NCBI GenBank assembly: GCA_944800085.1
Contig: CALYLO010000003.1
Span: 124,001-188,000 of the forward strand
DNA: 64,000 bases
Origin: Paenibacillus melissococcoides
GTDB lineage: Bacteria > Bacillota > Bacilli > Paenibacillales > Paenibacillaceae
Direction: 5' to 3'
The notes under the pieces were generated by a model, which was not told the DNA's origin, ran no database searches, and saw nothing but the letters and a program-made list of their open reading frames with translations. A program made the translations under genes and the position numbers. This document shows positions 44,243 through 53,178 of the stretch, piece by piece (position 1 is the first letter of the stretch; the number at the start of each line of letters is the position of its first letter).

Positions 44243-44686
44243 ATGGCAGCAGAAGTGATTGAAGTGAAAACCGAAGGACAGCTTCAGCAATGTTTGGAGA
44301 TTCGCAAGGAAGTATTTGTGGAAGAGCAGCAGGTGCCGCTAGAAGAAGAAATTGATGAGTTGGATAACCTGGACGCGGAAAGCAATCATATTCTTATCAC
44401 GGTAGACGGACAAGTCGCGGCGACCGGTCGTATTAAATGGTTGGACGAGACGACAGCGAAAATGCAGCGCATCGCTGTATTGAAGCCGTTCCGGGGGAGC
44501 GGGATCGGCCGTTCGCTCATGGTTGCGCTCGAGCAGCTTGCCCGTTCCATGGGAGCGGAGAAGAGCGTGCTGGACGGGCAGTGCCAGGCAGAAGGATTTT
44601 ACCACTCGCTTGGCTATACGACTGTGTCGGAAGAGCCATTCTACGATGCCGGCATTCTGCATGTCCGTATGGAGAAGAAGTTATAA
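44243..44686 (+). CDS. GNAT family N-acetyltransferase
   Basis: 147 residues with one GNAT domain. It begins with the ElaA/YjcF-like strand pair CLEIRKEVFVEEQQVPLEEE. The acetyl-CoA pyrophosphate loop is RGSGIGRSLMVALEQLA, and the C-terminal FYHSLGYTTVSEEPFYDAGI follows the usual pattern. ATG at 44243 follows GGAAGGTG. The substrate cannot be told from sequence. Confidence 0.85.
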   Translation: MAAEVIEVKTEGQLQQCLEIRKEVFVEEQQVPLEEEIDELDNLDAESNHILITVDGQVAATGRIKWLDETTAKMQRIAVLKPFRGSGIGRSLMVALEQLARSMGAEKSVLDGQCQAEGFYHSLGYTTVSEEPFYDAGILHVRMEKKL

Positions 44687-44757
44687 TATTCCCCAGTTCT
44701 CCGGGCAAGCTAAGATAGTCTGCTTGATGCAGAACATCTTCTTCAGGAGGCGAGCGA

Positions 44758-44988
44758 ATGGACAACCGAGAGACGATCGTGGCAGTGCAGAAAAATGGGG
44801 ATGGCGATTTGACCGCATTCCAGACAAGCACGGGAAGACAGCTGTCCTACGAACAAGCTCTGAATGAGGTTCAGGCGGGGAATATTGCCGGAGTCAATGT
44901 CTTCAAAGGCAGAGACGGAGGGATGTATCTGCGCGGGGACGCAGACGGAGACCCGACGAATAATTTGGATAATCTGCCGCTGTTCTGA
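44758..44988 (+). CDS. DUF3892 family protein
   Basis: A 76-residue small protein: NRETIVAVQKNGDGDLTAFQ, LSYEQALNEVQAGNIAGVN, and the acidic, glycine-rich end YLRGDADGDPTNNLDNLPLF. This matches the DUF3892 layout common in Bacillales; function unknown. ATG at 44758 follows CAGGAGGCGAG. A hairpin separates it from the convergent MBL gene. Confidence 0.8.
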   Translation: MDNRETIVAVQKNGDGDLTAFQTSTGRQLSYEQALNEVQAGNIAGVNVFKGRDGGMYLRGDADGDPTNNLDNLPLF

Positions 44989-45016
44989 CAGGAGGAATGG
45001 CCCGGCAATAGATCAC

Positions 45017-45048
45017 CGGCAAGCGGTGCGCGGTAGCGCTGCTTGCCG
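45017..45048 (+). terminator. Convergent hairpin between DUF3892 and MBL genes
   Basis: CGGCAAGC with inner GGTGC pairs with GCGCT and GCTTGCCG (ends 45048). T-runs are absent on both sides. Confidence 0.5.
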
Positions 45049-45060
45049 TTGCTGTGTCTG

Positions 45061-45798
45061 CTAGTGAACCTCCATCTGTTCTTGCTGCTTCACGAACCTC
45101 ATTCGCCCGGTCCGGCCATCGAAGTCCTCCCGTTCGTCCCCATAATGCATCAGCCACAATCTCTCCTGAATGAAATCCGGCAGGGTGAGCAGATCGTCAA
45201 GCCCCGCGTGTACTTCGGCTTTACCGCGCAATTGGCAATCGTGGAAGATGGTCGTTACGCCTTGCTCTTGAACGAGCCAACGGAGCAGATCTGGCTGGAA
45301 CTGCATGTCTGCGCTGTAGAAGAATGTGTCATTGAATAAAAACGAAAAGCTTCGTTTCCCGGGAATATGCGGGGTCTCCAGCAGCTTCACCTTCAAGCCG
45401 GGCAGCAGCTCCGAAGTCTGCCCAGGCTCTAACGGTTGCACCTCGAAGGCATCCTCCAGGCAAGTCAAGCCTTCTTGCGTCAACCCGCCCTTGAGCGTAT
45501 GCTCCCAGAGCGGAGCAACGAGCGGGGCGGCGATGAACATCTTCGGCTTGCGATGGTATCGGAATTTCATCTGGAAAGCGTATTCCTCCAGCCCGCCCAC
45601 GTGATCGCCATGTATATGGCTGATCAGGACGCCGTCCAATTCATCGAAGGATACGCCCAATTGGTATAGCGCATGGGGGGCAGTGATGCCGCAGTCCACG
45701 AGCAGCTTGCCGATGTTCGTATATATTAACGCATTATTATTGAAATATTTTTTGGCGAAGGCACTTCCTGTGCCAATCATTTGTATGCGCAGTGTCAT
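45061..45798 (-). CDS. MBL-fold metallo-hydrolase
   Basis: 245 residues of the metallo-beta-lactamase fold, related to RNase Z and YhfI-type hydrolases. The first metal motif is LISHIHGDHVGGLEEY (HxHxDH); further ligands lie in ETPHIPGKRSFSFLF, YSADMQFQPDL and HYGDEREDF. The N-terminal IQMIGTGSAFAKKYFNNNAL loop is typical. ATG at 45798 follows GGAGGGATTGG. The exact substrate is unknown. Confidence 0.85.
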   Translation of the reverse strand: MTLRIQMIGTGSAFAKKYFNNNALIYTNIGKLLVDCGITAPHALYQLGVSFDELDGVLISHIHGDHVGGLEEYAFQMKFRYHRKPKMFIAAPLVAPLWEHTLKGGLTQEGLTCLEDAFEVQPLEPGQTSELLPGLKVKLLETPHIPGKRSFSFLFNDTFFYSADMQFQPDLLRWLVQEQGVTTIFHDCQLRGKAEVHAGLDDLLTLPDFIQERLWLMHYGDEREDFDGRTGRMRFVKQQEQMEVH

Positions 45799-46012
45799 CC
45801 AATCCCTCCGTCACGGTTCATCAACAAATTGTCGGCATGATTTTGCTTTTACTCTAACACCTGCATCGGGAATTCACAAGTCAACGAGCGGGCGGAGACA
45901 GAGCATGCGGAAACGCCGCGCCGCAAAAAACACCGGAAGCGAAAGGTTTTTTCCGCAACTCTCTATGCTTAGCTGAGTATAACTTAACAACTAAGCAGTT
46001 GGAGGTATCGCG

Positions 46013-46606
46013 ATGACAAGCAGAAGAAGAATCGCAGCACTGGCTCTGCTCGGTACCATCATGAGCGGAATGTTCGCAACGGTACAAGTCTCGGCGCAAG
46101 AGGCAGCATCGACGGCTACAGTAGGAGAAAAAGTACAGGTCGTCGTCAACGGGAGCACGGTTCAGGACGGGGGGCTTATGGTCGATGGACGAGCGTTTTT
46201 GTCCGTTCGCCAATTGAGTGACACGCTGCAGGCGTTCGTCACATGGGATGATGCCAATAAAAAAGTCATTATCGAGAAGCCTAACGTAGATATCCTTTTA
46301 TCCAAAGACAATTCCCCGTTCGGAAAAGTTCAGACGGGTAAAGCTTCGTTTTCCATATTTGCGCAAGTCGATAATTTTCCTTCTTCCTTAGAGGCCGTAA
46401 AATTTACGATTACCGACCCGAAAGGGAATGCGACGGAGATTCAGCAGTTTAACGTCGAGGACAAAAAAGATGACCCTCTCTGGCTGCGTACGGACGATTT
46501 CAAGTATGATTTCAAGTCGAAGGGCGACTACCTGATCTCTTGCTATCTCAAGCAAAAGGATGGGGAATTTACACTGGTGTCGCAGAAGAAACTGCCGGCC
46601 ATCTGA
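46013..46606 (+). CDS. Secreted protein with copper-amine-oxidase-type stalk domain
   Basis: 197 residues with a Sec signal peptide (RRRIAALALLGTIMSGMFAT, cleavage near VSA-QE). A stalk domain follows: VVVNGSTVQDGGLMVDGRAF, LSVRQLSDTLQAFVTWDDANKKVII, the pattern seen in many Paenibacillus secreted proteins. The C-terminal ~100 residues are an Ig-like region of unknown role. ATG at 46013 follows TTGGAGGTATCGCG. It is divergent from the MBL gene; the 214-base gap holds no gene. Confidence 0.8.
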   Translation: MTSRRRIAALALLGTIMSGMFATVQVSAQEAASTATVGEKVQVVVNGSTVQDGGLMVDGRAFLSVRQLSDTLQAFVTWDDANKKVIIEKPNVDILLSKDNSPFGKVQTGKASFSIFAQVDNFPSSLEAVKFTITDPKGNATEIQQFNVEDKKDDPLWLRTDDFKYDFKSKGDYLISCYLKQKDGEFTLVSQKKLPAI

Positions 46607-46692
46607 TTGCGCACATCCCATTCGTTTCACTAATATGTGAACTTATGAACGGATCATCCGCCGCCTACATACGTGACATCGCTCCTGCTTCG

Positions 46693-46721
46693 TTGACCTG
46701 CCCTTCAGAAAGTGGTACGAT
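46693..46721 (+). promoter_or_regulatory. Promoter of the DUF1292 gene
   Basis: TTGACC (46693-46698), 17-base spacer, TACGAT (46716-46721). Confidence 0.6.
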
Positions 46722-46768
46722 ACGGAAGTGTAACCAACACATTACCTGAAAACAAAGGAGATTCACGC

Positions 46769-47077
46769 ATGAGCGAACATCAACATAACCATGACCATGA
46801 CTGTGGCTGCGGACATGATCACGAACATGACGAATTGGTCGTCACACTCGTAGATGAAGAAGGAAATGAGATCGATATGGCTCTCGTTGAGACGTTCAAT
46901 GTAGGCGAGCAAGTATACGCTCTGTTGCTGGAACGCAACAATCCGGAAGCGGATGGCATCATTGTGCGCGTGGACGAAGAGGATGAAGATATGGTTCTGA
47001 ATCCGATTGAAGACGACGAGGAATGGGAGCGCGTCCAGCAAGCCTACGATCAACTGGTTGCTTCCCAGGAAGACTAA
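46769..47077 (+). CDS. DUF1292 family protein with His-rich N-terminus
   Basis: 102 residues. The DUF1292 domain is clear: VTLVDEEGNEIDMALVETFN, VGEQVYALLLER and a strongly acidic end. The first ~18 residues are histidine/aspartate-rich with two cysteines (HQHNHDHDCGCGHDHEH), a likely metal-binding addition. ATG at 46769 follows AAAGGAG; the longer frame upstream covers the promoter. In B. subtilis the YrzB relative lies with the Holliday-junction resolvase genes, which are absent here. Confidence 0.85.
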   Translation: MSEHQHNHDHDCGCGHDHEHDELVVTLVDEEGNEIDMALVETFNVGEQVYALLLERNNPEADGIIVRVDEEDEDMVLNPIEDDEEWERVQQAYDQLVASQED

Positions 47078-47123
47078 TCTGAGCAATGCAGGTCTTCATC
47101 GGCAGGCCCGGTGAAGACCATGA

Positions 47124-47151
47124 AGCTCCGAGCGGCCGCTCGGAGCTTTTT
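47124..47151 (+). terminator. Intrinsic terminator after DUF1292
   Basis: GCTCCGAGCG/CGCTCGGAGC stem with a two-base centre and TTTTT. A second hairpin (GGTCTTCA 47091-47098 with TGAAGACC 47112-47119) precedes it. Confidence 0.9.
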
Positions 47152-47190
47152 GCTGCTATCACGTTTGTAATCTGCCGTTGTTGCTCGGAA

Positions 47191-47607
47191 TTATTTCCGC
47201 GGATTGAAGTACATGGTCCGGCCGTTGAACAAGGTCAACTCAGCCTTCCATTTCTTCGCTAAATATTTGCACAGCTCGTTGCCTTTTGCTTTGTCGCCAT
47301 GGGTCGCTCCTTCCGGGAGGACCACCTGCACGCGGGAACGGGGCGGATCTCCCTCCTTCGTCCCGGTGCCGAACACGATATAATGATATTGGGGAGAGGT
47401 CCCCTTCAGGTAGAACCAATGCTCTTCCTGTTCGGGCTTCGTCTCGATCGTATACGGGAACGCGGCGTCGGCGTATTCCCATCCCAATTGCTCTCCGGTC
47501 AAGCTGGTCTGGTGTTGGTAACTGAGGAGCTGTTCTTTCAGTTCATCCAGTGTGACGGATGGTACGGCCGATCCTTCCACAAATGTAATGAATGCGCTTT
47601 GGCTCAT
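47191..47607 (-). CDS. DUF1885 family protein
   Basis: A 138-residue cytosolic protein. The sequence MSQSAFITFVEGSAVPSVTL, GEQLGWEYADAAFPYTIE and YHYIVFGTGTKE fits DUF1885, a Bacillales family of unknown function. ATG at 47607 is seven bases from GGAGG; an in-frame ATG at 47625 overlaps that ribosome site. Confidence 0.8.
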   Translation of the reverse strand: MSQSAFITFVEGSAVPSVTLDELKEQLLSYQHQTSLTGEQLGWEYADAAFPYTIETKPEQEEHWFYLKGTSPQYHYIVFGTGTKEGDPPRSRVQVVLPEGATHGDKAKGNELCKYLAKKWKAELTLFNGRTMYFNPRK

Positions 47608-47749
47608 CCTTCCACCTCCATGCAACCTCGGATCATCCTCATCATATCATCGCGCCCATCCGTTGGCAATATTTTCATGACGCATCAGAGACAGCCGATC
47701 TGCTCCTGTAGATACAGGACAAGCCGCCCATAGCTGGGCGGCTGCTCCT

Positions 47750-49225
47750 TTAAAAGATCGCGGTTTCTTCCACGATGACTTTGACGTATTCTATATTCCG
47801 ATCTTCCGGACCCTTGACCGGCAATCCGATGTCGACGTGGTCCCGAATGTAATCGATATTTTGCTGCGAAATGACCTCGCCCGGCAGGAGAATCGGAATT
47901 CCGGGCGGATAAACATAAATAAACTCGGCAATAATGCGTCCAGCAGACTCCTTGAACGGGACGACTTCCGTGTCGGCGTAGAACGCATCCCGCGGAATGA
48001 GCGAGAGCTGCGGGATTTCCGGTATTTTAACGATAAGCTCTTGCACCTCGTTCTTCTCGAAATGCGTTGCGGACAGCTCCCGCAGAGCTTCTAGAAGCGT
48101 CTCTATCGTTTCCCTGGAATCGCCCGGCGTCACGAGGCACAAAATATTGTACATATCGCTGAGCTCGACTTCGAGCTGGTAATGATCCCGGAGCCAATTT
48201 TCGGTCTCGTAGCCCGTGATGCCAAGGTGGCGCACGTGAATGGTCAGCTTGGTCGGATCGAAGTCATAGGTCGCTTCGCCCCCAAGAATGTCCTCCCCGA
48301 AGCAGTACAAGCCCGGAATCCCGTTGATCTTCACTCTCGCTTCCTCGGCCAGTTCAATGGTGTGCTCCGCGATCGCGTGGCCGTTCAGGGCCAGATTGCG
48401 GCGGGACGTATCCAGTGAAGCGAGCAGCAAGTAAGAAGTCGAGGTCGTTGTGAGCATGCTGAATATGGTCTGGACCCGGTACGGATTGACGAGCCCGTTC
48501 TTGACATTGACATTGAGAACCGAGCTCTGGGTCATGGAGCCTCCCAGCTTGTGGACGCTGGTCGCCGCCATATCCGCGCCCGCTTCCATCGCCGATATCG
48601 GCAGCTTCTCATGGAAGTGGATCAGGACGCCGTGGGCTTCATCGACCAGCACCGGCACGCCGTAGGAATGGGCCAGATCGACAATCTCCTTCAAATTGGC
48701 GCAAATGCCAAAATAGGTTGGATTGATGACCAGGACCGCCTTCGCATCCGGGTGCTTCTCCAGCGCCCGGCGGACCGATCGGGTCGTGATGCCGTGATCG
48801 ATGCCGAGATTGGCGTCCCTTGCCGGCGATACGAACACCGGGCGCGCCCCGGCGAAAATAATGGCCGTCATAATCGATTTATGGATATTGCGAGGCACGA
48901 TAATTTTGTCGCCGGGTGAACAGACGGACATAATCATCGTCATGATGGCCCCGCTTGTGCCCTGTACGCTGAAAAACGTATAATCTGCGCCAAAGGCATC
49001 CGCAGCCAAGGCTTGCGCTTCGGCGATGACGGCTGTCGGCTGGTGCAGATCGTCCAGCGGAGCAATGTTGATCAAATCTATGGAGAAGGCATTTTCTCCG
49101 AGGAAATCCCGGAATTCGGCATCGCTGCCGGCGCCTTTTTTGTGTCCCGGAATATGAAATTGAACCGGATTCCGGGCGGCATGCTCCTTCAAAGCGGTAA
49201 AAAGAGGCGTCCGATGGTGGTTCAT
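47750..49225 (-). CDS. Orn/Lys/Arg decarboxylase (fold-type I, PLP)
   Basis: A 491-residue aminotransferase-fold decarboxylase of the SpeA/YaaO/CadA-like group, making a polyamine or its precursor. The PLP lysine is in TSVHKLGGSMTQSSVLN, with DEAHGVLIHFHEK binding the cofactor ring, FFSVQGTSGAIMTMIMSV near the phosphate, and a C-terminal domain with YPPGIPILLPGE. The short Bacillus-type length favours SpeA/YaaO; substrate specificity cannot be decided. ATG at 49225 begins the conserved MNHHRTPLFTAL; upstream codons are not family-like. Confidence 0.88.
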   Translation of the reverse strand: MNHHRTPLFTALKEHAARNPVQFHIPGHKKGAGSDAEFRDFLGENAFSIDLINIAPLDDLHQPTAVIAEAQALAADAFGADYTFFSVQGTSGAIMTMIMSVCSPGDKIIVPRNIHKSIMTAIIFAGARPVFVSPARDANLGIDHGITTRSVRRALEKHPDAKAVLVINPTYFGICANLKEIVDLAHSYGVPVLVDEAHGVLIHFHEKLPISAMEAGADMAATSVHKLGGSMTQSSVLNVNVKNGLVNPYRVQTIFSMLTTTSTSYLLLASLDTSRRNLALNGHAIAEHTIELAEEARVKINGIPGLYCFGEDILGGEATYDFDPTKLTIHVRHLGITGYETENWLRDHYQLEVELSDMYNILCLVTPGDSRETIETLLEALRELSATHFEKNEVQELIVKIPEIPQLSLIPRDAFYADTEVVPFKESAGRIIAEFIYVYPPGIPILLPGEVISQQNIDYIRDHVDIGLPVKGPEDRNIEYVKVIVEETAIF

Positions 49226-49256
49226 CGCCGTAATCACAACCTTTCTTGCTGAAAAT

Positions 49257-49270
49257 GCAGACATGTCTGC
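49257..49270 (-). promoter_or_regulatory. 14-bp perfect palindrome upstream of the decarboxylase
   Basis: GCAGACATGTCTGC lies 32 bases upstream of the start codon, in the divergent region shared with the MFS gene. It could be an operator. No clear promoter hexamers were identified on either strand here. Confidence 0.35.
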
Positions 49271-49428
49271 GCACCTTGACGCAAACAATGATAAGTTTAA
49301 CAAAAACGTTTCGGAATGCAAGCAGTTTTTCGGGACCTCGCAAGAGTGTGACATTTGTCGCATTTTAGTCATTTTCGGTGATATCCAATTATGTTAGGAT
49401 GAACGTATACATAGGAGGGAACTGTGTC

Positions 49429-50607
49429 ATGAAAAAACAAATGACTGTCGTCGTGCTCATGCTGATGATGGTATTTATCGGATTCGGCATCGTCATTCCG
49501 GTTCTGCCGATGATGATTACCGATGCAGGCGCGAACGAAGTGCATCTGGGGCTGATGCTCTCGCTGTATTCGCTCGTATCCTTTATTCTGTCCCCATTCT
49601 GGGGAGCGCTATCAGAAAAAGTAGGAAGACGCCCGATCATCCTCATCGGAACGCTCGGCTTCAGCGCCAGTTACGCACTGTTCGGATTGGCCGACGGCTT
49701 GCTGTGGATGATGTATGCCTCGCGCTTGCTCGGAGGCTTGTTCTCCGGTGCGGTGACGGCCGTCATCGTCGCATACGTTGCCGACATTACGCCGCCGGAG
49801 CGGCGGACGAAGGGAATGGCGATGGTCGGCATGGCGATTGGCCTTGGCTTCACGTTCGGGCCTGCATTCGGCGGCATCATCAGCAAGCTCGGACATAACG
49901 CGCCCTTTTTTGCCGCATCGGCCTTGACGCTGCTGACCTGCTTGCTCGGCTTTGCTCTGCTGCAGGAATCGCTGCCGAAGGAGAAGCGGATGCAGCCGCG
50001 GGAGGCGGCGCCTTCCCGCTGGACGGCCTTTACCGGCATGATGAAATATTTGTATGTGCTGTCCTTCTTCGTGACCTTTACGCTTGCCGGGCTGGAGTCC
50101 ACCTTGCTCTATTTCCAGGCGGTTCGCATTCCGGATATTACGGCTGTGGACATCGGCTTCATGTTCTTCTACTGCGGCCTCGCCGGCGCGCTTGTGCAGG
50201 GCGGAATCGTCAGACGTTATATTAAGAACGGAGCGGAAAAGAAGACGATCGGCGCCGGGCTGGTCATTTCCGCGCTCGGCTTTTTTCTCCTGCTGCTGTC
50301 ATCGAATATGGTGAACGCGACGATATTTTTATGCGTCTTCGGAATCGGCAACGCGCTGATCCGGCCATGCGTCACATCCCTCATCACACAGAAGACGACA
50401 GTCAGCCAGGGGGTCGCTTCGGGCCTCAATTCATCGATGGACAGCTTCGGCCGCATCGCCGGTCCGCTGCTGGCCGTGGCCATCTTCAAATGGAACGCCA
50501 ATCTGCCTTATATTGTTGGCGGCATTCTATGCCTGGCGGCCATCGGCCTGCTCGTTCGCTTCTCGGTGGCGGAACGGGCGAAGGCTACGGCCGGAACTTC
50601 CATTTAG
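49429..50607 (+). CDS. MFS transporter (drug:H+ antiporter-like)
   Basis: A 392-residue permease with about 12 transmembrane segments. The N-terminus VFIGFGIVIPVLPMMI and the loop 2-3 motif PFWGALSEKVGRRPIILIG (motif A, GxLxxxxGRRxxL-like) place it with TetA/multidrug DHA1 exporters; RLLGGLFSGAV corresponds to motif B. ATG at 49429 is eight bases after AGGAGGGA. Substrate unknown; divergent from the decarboxylase, though a polyamine link is only speculation. Confidence 0.85.
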   Translation: MKKQMTVVVLMLMMVFIGFGIVIPVLPMMITDAGANEVHLGLMLSLYSLVSFILSPFWGALSEKVGRRPIILIGTLGFSASYALFGLADGLLWMMYASRLLGGLFSGAVTAVIVAYVADITPPERRTKGMAMVGMAIGLGFTFGPAFGGIISKLGHNAPFFAASALTLLTCLLGFALLQESLPKEKRMQPREAAPSRWTAFTGMMKYLYVLSFFVTFTLAGLESTLLYFQAVRIPDITAVDIGFMFFYCGLAGALVQGGIVRRYIKNGAEKKTIGAGLVISALGFFLLLLSSNMVNATIFLCVFGIGNALIRPCVTSLITQKTTVSQGVASGLNSSMDSFGRIAGPLLAVAIFKWNANLPYIVGGILCLAAIGLLVRFSVAERAKATAGTSI

Positions 50608-50655
50608 TCCCTCTATCCTGGACGGCTCATAAGCTTGGACGCAAGGATAAAATAA

Positions 50656-50695
50656 GGGTGATTCTCCCGCAGAAGCGCGGGCGAATCACCCTTTT
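50656..50695 (+). terminator. Terminator between the MFS and DUF1054 genes
   Basis: GGGTGATTC/GAATCACCC with an inner CCCGC/GCGGG, then TTTT. It lies between convergent genes and probably serves both. Confidence 0.85.
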
Positions 50696-50742
50696 GTCTA
50701 TCCGGTTCGCCGTGGCGCCGAGCTGGCGAAGTCGGGCTGAAG

Positions 50743-51378
50743 CTACGCTTCCAGGGCCAGCTTGTACAGCGGCATTAGCGCCGTCAGCGTGCGGCGGGCC
50801 AGCGCCATGAACGCTTCGCCGTCGGACAGCATCGGATCGCGGGCTGCGATGTTCCGCCCAACGAGCCATTCCGCCTGCTTGACGTCGCGGAAGCGGACAA
50901 GCATCTTCTTCAATTCCTCATCGGTGATATCGCCAAGACGGACATTATCTTTTTTCATATGATCCATCGAGATCACGAAATCGGCCGGCACAAGCGAGCG
51001 GAACCGCTTCGTATCGTTCAGCATCATGCTCGCGATATTGCGCTTGTTCGCCACTTCATAGATGAAGGCCAGCCAGATGAACACATGGTCATCGAACAAT
51101 CCGACCTGGAAATGGGGCAGCGACTTGTAGCCGCACTTGTTCGGACCGATGGCAAGCCACGTGTCCTTCGGCGGATTCACAGTGCGCCGGGCATGCTTCG
51201 CAATATGTAAAAACATCTCTTGACCGCTCTGCACAGCGGCATCGCCGACAAGCTCTTCGCCTATCGCTCGGAACTTGGGCTGGATCTGTTCGCGGATTCC
51301 TTCCATGCGGGCTTCCAGTCCTTCGATAAGGAAAACCTGGAAGTCGGTTGCGTTAAATCCGGTAAATGAAATGCTCAT
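50743..51378 (-). CDS. DUF1054/UPF0637 family protein (YktB-like)
   Basis: 211 residues matching the YktB family over its whole length: MSISFTGFNATDFQVFLIEG, EMFLHIAKHARRTVNPPKDT, FQVGLFDDHVFIWLAFIYE and a C-terminal LPLYKLAL-like end. A soluble protein of unknown function, common in Bacillales. GAAAGGAACG precedes the ATG at 51378. Confidence 0.88.
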   Translation of the reverse strand: MSISFTGFNATDFQVFLIEGLEARMEGIREQIQPKFRAIGEELVGDAAVQSGQEMFLHIAKHARRTVNPPKDTWLAIGPNKCGYKSLPHFQVGLFDDHVFIWLAFIYEVANKRNIASMMLNDTKRFRSLVPADFVISMDHMKKDNVRLGDITDEELKKMLVRFRDVKQAEWLVGRNIAARDPMLSDGEAFMALARRTLTALMPLYKLALEA

Positions 51379-51504
51379 CGTTATCGTTCCTTTCGTGCCG
51401 TTGTAAGCCGATTATACCATAATCCGCACCAACTTGAGCGGCGCGAGCAATTCGAGTCAATAACCAAGTTACCGAATCATATGATGGAGTATACGATATC
51501 GTAA

Positions 51505-51618
51505 GTCCAGCGGTATGATGTCAAGTCCCTGATTGATGAGAATTGGAAAATTTCCTTGGCGTGCAGCAGGATCAATCCCAAAAAAGGCATCACCAAACTA
51601 GACCCAGTCGAAAATTAA
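51505..51618 (+). pseudogene. Relic coding fragment, possibly a transposase tail
   Basis: A 37-codon frame without a start, bounded by TAA at 51502 and TAA at 51616, reads RYDVKSLIDENWKIS then NPKKGITKLDPVEN. The DxKSL..ENWKI wording is reminiscent of DDE transposase C-terminal parts, but is too short for assignment. It occupies most of the gap between the DUF1054 gene and the second type of IS110 element. Confidence 0.3.
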
Positions 51619-51673
51619 GTAAAATACCATAATTTAACTGGGAATTAGAGAAGAAAATTCTTGAGCCAAGGCA

Positions 51674-52918
51674 TTATTGCTCTGTCGGCTTCACCTTCCT
51701 TCTGGGCGTATAGAGTTGGTCGTTGCGTAGCAGCACATCGACCAGACGCACAAGTTTTCTTGCCGTTAAGACGAGGGCACGTTTGTGTTGATGCTTAGGG
51801 ACTTCATTGAATTTCTTCCGGTAGTACTCCCCGAATTCCGGGTCGCGGTTTTTTACCGAGTTGGCAGCTTCAACAAGGTAGTAGCGAAGGAATCGGTTGC
51901 CGGAACGAATGCGCTTTGTATCTTCCGCCTCGAAGGAGCCGGATTGGTGCTTGCGCCACGTCAGACCCGCATACTTGGCCAAGGCGGCTTGATCCGTGAA
52001 GCGGTCGATGTCGCCGATCTCGGCCAGGATGCCTGCGGCATAGACCCGATCAATGCCCGGAATGGAACGGAGGCACTGGCTGCTGGAAATGCCGTCTAAA
52101 ATGCGCTCAATCGCCTTGTCGAGCTCTTTAAGCTGACTCTGGATGCTCCGGATCGACTGAATTGAGGTGCCCAGCACCAAATCAATGGAATCCTCGACAA
52201 CCTTCGAGAGACGGTACGAGGCCCGAGCCGCCTTTTGAATACAGCGGGCGACGTGTTCGGGATCGGGGAAACGATTTCTCCCCTTGTCCTTGAGATAGTC
52301 AGCCAAACGGGCGACATCCATATTCGCCATCTCATCCAGACTATACTTTTCCGAGAGCATTTCCATGATGGCATGGCCGAACACGGAACTGTCCACCTCC
52401 GCGCGAAAAGCATTGCACTTGTAGAACAGATTTTGCAAAAAGTATTGCTTCTCGCGGGTAAGGTTGTGTACGAGATGGAATCGCATGCGAGTGAGCCGCT
52501 GCAAGGCGATGTACTGTTCCTGCATCACGATAGTCGTCGTGAGTCTGCCAAAACGCAGGCGGTCTGCAATGATCCAGGCATCGATGCGATCGGTTTTGTC
52601 CAGGTCGGCATAAGCGTCTTTGAATTTGTTAATCAGCTTCGGATTAATGGTGAACACCTTGGCATTCAATTGTTGAAGGGCCTCATCTTCATGCAAGTAC
52701 ATGGCTGGATGCCAGCTGTAGACGGATGTGGCTTCAAGCCCGATATGAACCTCAGAGCAGGCTGTCTTGACCGCAGCAGAAATGATGCGATCCCGCAAGT
52801 AAGAGGCGCCGTGCAGATTGTTGGTGGTCTTGAAGGTCTCCAGGGTGTCGCCATCCGATTTCATCAAACAGGCTTCCAGTTCTTCGGAACTGACGTCAAT
52901 ACCGACAAAAAGCTTCAA
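51674..52918 (-). CDS. IS110-family transposase (second, unrelated type)
   Basis: A 414-residue DEDD recombinase in one frame. LFVGIDVSSEELEACLM holds the first Asp, HIGLEATSVYSWHPAMYL the Glu, DLDKTDRIDAWIIADRL the last Asp residues. The C-terminal Tnp_20-like domain has LRSIPGIDRVYAAGILAEIG, AKYAGLTWRKHQSG and RSGNRFLRYYLVEAANSV. It differs clearly from the two-copy element, which needs a frameshift. AGGAGGAATTC precedes the ATG at 52918. A structured non-coding stretch upstream completes the element; its exact ends cannot be fixed from one copy. Confidence 0.88.
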   Translation of the reverse strand: MKLFVGIDVSSEELEACLMKSDGDTLETFKTTNNLHGASYLRDRIISAAVKTACSEVHIGLEATSVYSWHPAMYLHEDEALQQLNAKVFTINPKLINKFKDAYADLDKTDRIDAWIIADRLRFGRLTTTIVMQEQYIALQRLTRMRFHLVHNLTREKQYFLQNLFYKCNAFRAEVDSSVFGHAIMEMLSEKYSLDEMANMDVARLADYLKDKGRNRFPDPEHVARCIQKAARASYRLSKVVEDSIDLVLGTSIQSIRSIQSQLKELDKAIERILDGISSSQCLRSIPGIDRVYAAGILAEIGDIDRFTDQAALAKYAGLTWRKHQSGSFEAEDTKRIRSGNRFLRYYLVEAANSVKNRDPEFGEYYRKKFNEVPKHQHKRALVLTARKLVRLVDVLLRNDQLYTPRRKVKPTEQ

Positions 52919-52929
52919 GAGAATTCCTC

Positions 52930-53160
52930 CTTTCTATAAGGGATTCAGGGAACGGACTCTCCGGACTGTCTCCGGCGCACTCGCCGATCAATCACCCTCG
53001 CATATGAGAACACGCTTCGGTTCATGAGCTGCCCCGACGCTGCTACAGTCGGGCATGAGTTGCCGAAGGGAACAGCCAGCGGGTAAGAAGTGCAAGCGAG
53101 TACCGGAGAAACAGACTTAAAAAGTAGATTGGACTACAGGAGGGAGACGAATTTCCCCGA
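52930..53160 (-). ncRNA. Candidate guide (bridge) RNA region of the IS110-type element
   Basis: About 230 bases upstream of the transposase without a gene. It folds as nested helices: CTTCGG (53015-53020) with CCGAAG (53063-53068) enclosing CCCGAC (53033-53038) with GTCGGG (53048-53053). IS110-group elements are known to express a bridge RNA from this position. The strand and the limits are inferred from the transposase direction. Confidence 0.45.
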
Positions 53161-53178
53161 ATGGAACCCTAAGTTCCA

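Noticed and set aside
45881..46213. 110-codon minus-strand frame between the MBL and stalk-domain genes
   Set aside because: It overlaps the stalk-protein signal peptide region and has no motif or ribosome site.
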